Shown here: positions 61,625 to 64,000 of the stretch, piece after piece
Layout of the letters: every line of letters begins with the position of its first letter
Position numbering within the stretch: position 1 is the stretch's first letter
Assembly: GCA_030374805.1 (NCBI GenBank)
Contig: JARGSG010000024.1
Coordinates: 558,001 to 622,000 of the forward strand
DNA length: 64,000 bases
Direction: 5' to 3'
DNA from: Gracilaria gracilis
Lineage: Eukaryota; Rhodophyta; Florideophyceae; Gracilariales; Gracilariaceae
The notes under the pieces: generated by a model
The model's database searches: none
Told to the model about the DNA's origin: nothing
What the model saw: the letters and a program-made list of their open reading frames with translations, nothing else
Program-made: the position numbers and the translations under genes

Positions 61625-62881
61625 ATGAACACGCCGAGAACCAAACGAAGTCTTCTTCGCTTCAGGAATAGCTCTTCTGTTCAGCATAATCGAGAAACAT
61701 CGCCGGTGCTCGAGGATAATGAAGAAGTCAAGTCTGCAAAATATCGGCAGTCGGTGGAGATGTCTGGGTGGGTGTTGAAGTGTCAGCGCTTGCGAGCTGG
61801 TCATGTGAAACGATATTTTCGTTTACACAATTCCGTGCTCTCTAATCATCCACAACTCACTGCGCCTCCCACTTGGGAAATTTCTGTGTCCAAATGTATT
61901 GTTCGAACAAATGAGCAGAAGAATCTCATCACTCTTAGACTGGTGGACAGACAGATTCGCTTTCAGCTTACCACTGAAGCTGAAATGAAGCGCTGGGCGG
62001 AGGCGATACGTTCAGGTTCTGTGTGTAATATAGAAGACTTTTACCGTCTTGATGCCGAAATTGGACATGGTAGCTTTGGAGCAGTCAGAATTGCGTTTGA
62101 CATTTCTACCGACGAGAAGCGTGCCGTGAAGATAGTCAAGCGAACTACAAATGCGAAGGAACTCGAATTTGTTCAGAGAGAGATTGATGTACTTTTGTCC
62201 ATTTCACATCCACATGTCGTTGGCACGCACGACATTTTTGACGAGAAGGATAAGATATACATGGTCATGGATTTTGTCGAAGGTGGGGATTTATTTGATT
62301 TCATGGTACGGAAGACTAAGTTGAGCGAGGACTCGGCGAAACTCGTTGTGTGGCAAATGCTGAAAGGTTTGAGCTATCTACACTCTAAGAACATTGTACA
62401 TAGAGATATTAAGCCAGAGAATGTGCTTGTACAAGCTGTCAATCCGCTTATTGTGCGAATTACCGACTTCGGCTTCGCCAACTTTGTAGATCCTTCCAGT
62501 AGCGCCCCTCAAACTGACCTTAAAAGCATGGTCGGGACGGGATGCTACATGGCTCCTGAAGTTGTGGATGCAAGAGGTCACGGTAAACCTGTAGATGTAT
62601 ATTCTACGGGCGTGGTTATGTTTCGCCTGTTGAGCGGGAGGCTGCCGTTTCGTGGCATGACGCTGCGAGAATGCTATAAACAGGCAATGAAAGAAGAAGC
62701 GGATTTCCACACACGCGAATGGGCTGGGATTTCCCGTGAGGCGAAGGAGCTTTGCAAGAGAATGCTGAGCTCAAAACCGGATTCGAGGCCGTCTGCTGAG
62801 AATGCTTTGGTACATCGCTGGTTCACCGATGACAAAGAGTTCAAGAATGGAGTAGAATCCATTGAGGGTGTTGCTTCATGA
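61625..62881 (+). CDS. PH-domain serine/threonine kinase (CAMK-like)
   Basis: 418 aa, one exon. A PH domain spans about residues 45-130 (MSGWVLKCQRLRAGHVKRYF ... TTEAEMKRWAEAI), suggesting recruitment to phosphoinositide-containing membranes. The kinase domain (about 137-403) is complete: Gly loop IGHGSFGAVRIA, AVKIVK Lys, HRDIKPENVL catalytic loop, ITDFGFANF and the activation segment GTGCYMAPEVV, closing with RMLSSKPDSRPSAENALVHR. The sequence resembles CAMK/protein kinase D-type catalytic domains, and the PH-kinase order is also that of PKD, but C1 domains are absent. Substrates are unknown. Confidence 0.88.
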   Translation: MNTPRTKRSLLRFRNSSSVQHNRETSPVLEDNEEVKSAKYRQSVEMSGWVLKCQRLRAGHVKRYFRLHNSVLSNHPQLTAPPTWEISVSKCIVRTNEQKNLITLRLVDRQIRFQLTTEAEMKRWAEAIRSGSVCNIEDFYRLDAEIGHGSFGAVRIAFDISTDEKRAVKIVKRTTNAKELEFVQREIDVLLSISHPHVVGTHDIFDEKDKIYMVMDFVEGGDLFDFMVRKTKLSEDSAKLVVWQMLKGLSYLHSKNIVHRDIKPENVLVQAVNPLIVRITDFGFANFVDPSSSAPQTDLKSMVGTGCYMAPEVVDARGHGKPVDVYSTGVVMFRLLSGRLPFRGMTLRECYKQAMKEEADFHTREWAGISREAKELCKRMLSSKPDSRPSAENALVHRWFTDDKEFKNGVESIEGVAS

Positions 62882-63329
62882 GAGATATTGTCAGTGCTCT
62901 CTCTAAGTTTAATGTCGAGGTTGTACAATTCGTCCAAATGCACCTATCCATACAATAAGAAATTAAAGATGGCTGGGACGAGCTATGATTAATTCTTTCT
63001 CTCCCTTTACTTGTGTCGTTAAATGCCTCCAGCCGAGCCGTCCTCTTGTGTTGGGATGTGATGCCATCATCAAACTTCGAGATCTGCAGCAGTTCCCCAT
63101 CGGAACCGGAACAGAAGATTAGCGAACAATCCTCCACAGGTACCGTTCAACGGTACTTTCAGAAGTTTTGAATTTTAGTCCGCTGAGATGAAGCGATATG
63201 TGCCTTGGATTGTTCACTCTCAGAGTTAGATACGGCATCAGCACTTTTGCTTTCCAAGAATTTGATCCTTCCTGTGGGCGATCATATCTAAACCAACTCT
63301 GTCGAGGTCGGTGTCGAAGTTCCGTTGTG
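62882..63329. other. spacer between kinase and GnT-I-like gene
   Basis: About 450 bases. GGTACCGTTCAACGGTAC (63139-63156), a near-perfect palindrome of the TACCGTT family, lies in the middle. No gene is supported. Confidence 0.45.
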
Positions 63330-64000
63330 ATGCACACCGTGTTTTTCTTCGTGATACTGCTCTTCCCAACTCTTGTGTGGAGCAATACAGTTATCGTGAT
63401 TTTGGCATACGATCGTACATCCCACCTTCGTCAGACGATCCGCTCACTGCGCGCAGCCACTCCTGAGTCACTTTCAAGCATTCCTGTGTTTGTTTCGATT
63501 GACGACAATCCCAAAGCAAAGAGGTAGGGAAGTGAAAATCTTGTCGGGCAAGTGTCTCACAGTTCTCTTTGTTTACATATCTAACATCTAGTAATACGTC
63601 ATCGTTAAAAGAGTGAGTAGGGCAGTAGAGTTCGAGGGCGGGGTGTCGGACATTTGGGTTCAACCGGCACCGCGAGAACCTCTGCAACCGCGAGCTCGAA
63701 TATCTCGTCACTATGCCTTGGTGCTGGAGCGAGCTTTTTCTAATGACTCAAACACCCATGTGATCCTCCTAGAAGATGATCTGCGATTCTCACCTGACTT
63801 TCTAACTTATCTGACATCGGCCCTATCAAGTCTTCAATCTGCGGGTCAAAACCAAATAGTTTGTGCTTCCGGTTGGAATGACAATGGATTTGGTCCCGCG
63901 TCCGTCTCTGAGGCGTCACTGACCTCGTTCTTCCCAGGGCTTGGATGGGGGCTACATAGATCTCTGTGGGACGTCCTCCGCCCAAAGTGGCCCGCATATG
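63330..64000 (+). CDS. MGAT1: N-acetylglucosaminyltransferase I-type (GT13), 3' end outside window
   Basis: Golgi type II membrane glycosyltransferase that adds GlcNAc to Man5 N-glycans. Exon 1 is 63330-63523 and exon 2 starts at 63612 and runs off the window; the 88-base intron has GT..AG ends, and the acceptor at 63610-63611 is the one that keeps frame. The ATG at 63330 gives MHTVFFFVILLFPTLVWSNT, a membrane anchor directly followed by VIVILAYDRTSHLRQTIRSL, the start of the GT13 domain. Further on come ARISRHYALVLERAF, the metal-binding VILLEDDLRFSPDF, and ASGWNDNG with FFPGLGWGLHRSLWDVLRPK, all GT13 hallmarks. The stem is much shorter than in animals. POMGNT1 is the related alternative. 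Confidence 0.87.

Noticed and set aside
1-64000. tRNA or rRNA genes
   Set aside because: I looked for T-arm-like GGTTCGA stretches with paired arms and for rRNA-like conserved blocks and found none that held; a covariance-model scan would settle it.

Overview
This window is nuclear DNA of a eukaryote with intron-poor genes; the few introns are short (70 to 165 bases, GT..AG). The gene set (AP-3 beta, UBE2O, a TLC-domain protein, ICMT, an RNA polymerase I A12-type subunit, a malectin-domain protein, trehalose-6-phosphate synthase/phosphatase, EF-2, calnexin, a PH-domain kinase, a GnT-I-type glycosyltransferase) excludes bacteria and animals. A starch-binding CBM20 fused to the trehalose enzyme, compact genes and large retrotransposons fit a red alga, perhaps a florideophyte. 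That assignment is an inference.

Layout. 2-2920 is the 3' part of an AP-3 beta gene. From 4.7 to 35.6 kb lies an accessory island. It holds three paralogous membrane-receptor genes (4716-6788, 26746-28733, 33801-35579) that I read as divergent ionotropic glutamate receptors without an amino-terminal domain. It also holds a secreted Cys-rich protein (23601-24398, minus) and an unrecognised three-pass membrane protein (30730-32421). Spacers rich in GA/CT tracts, hairpins and dispersed repeats separate them. From 36.6 kb to the end the window is gene-dense housekeeping sequence.

The island is split by a three-level nest of mobile DNA. A Tc1/mariner (Tc3-like) transposon, 8375-23466, contains a pogo-like transposon, 8927-22429. 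That in turn contains an 11.5 kb Ty3/gypsy chromodomain LTR retrotransposon, 10365-21875. Each junction can be read: TIRs with TA duplications for the two DNA transposons, and 508-base LTRs with a 5-base duplication (GGTTT) for the retrotransposon. The LTRs differ at one position that I could find, so that insertion is recent. The retrotransposon also carries a long open frame antisense to gag-pol.

The most unusual signal is a spaced palindrome, ACC-N5-GGT, repeated about 80 times through the whole LTR retrotransposon (LTRs, gag, pol, antisense frame and non-coding parts alike). About three would be expected by chance. I found none in the EF-2 coding exon read for comparison. A related palindrome built on TACCGTTGGTACCAACGGTA recurs in host intergenic DNA at eight loci.
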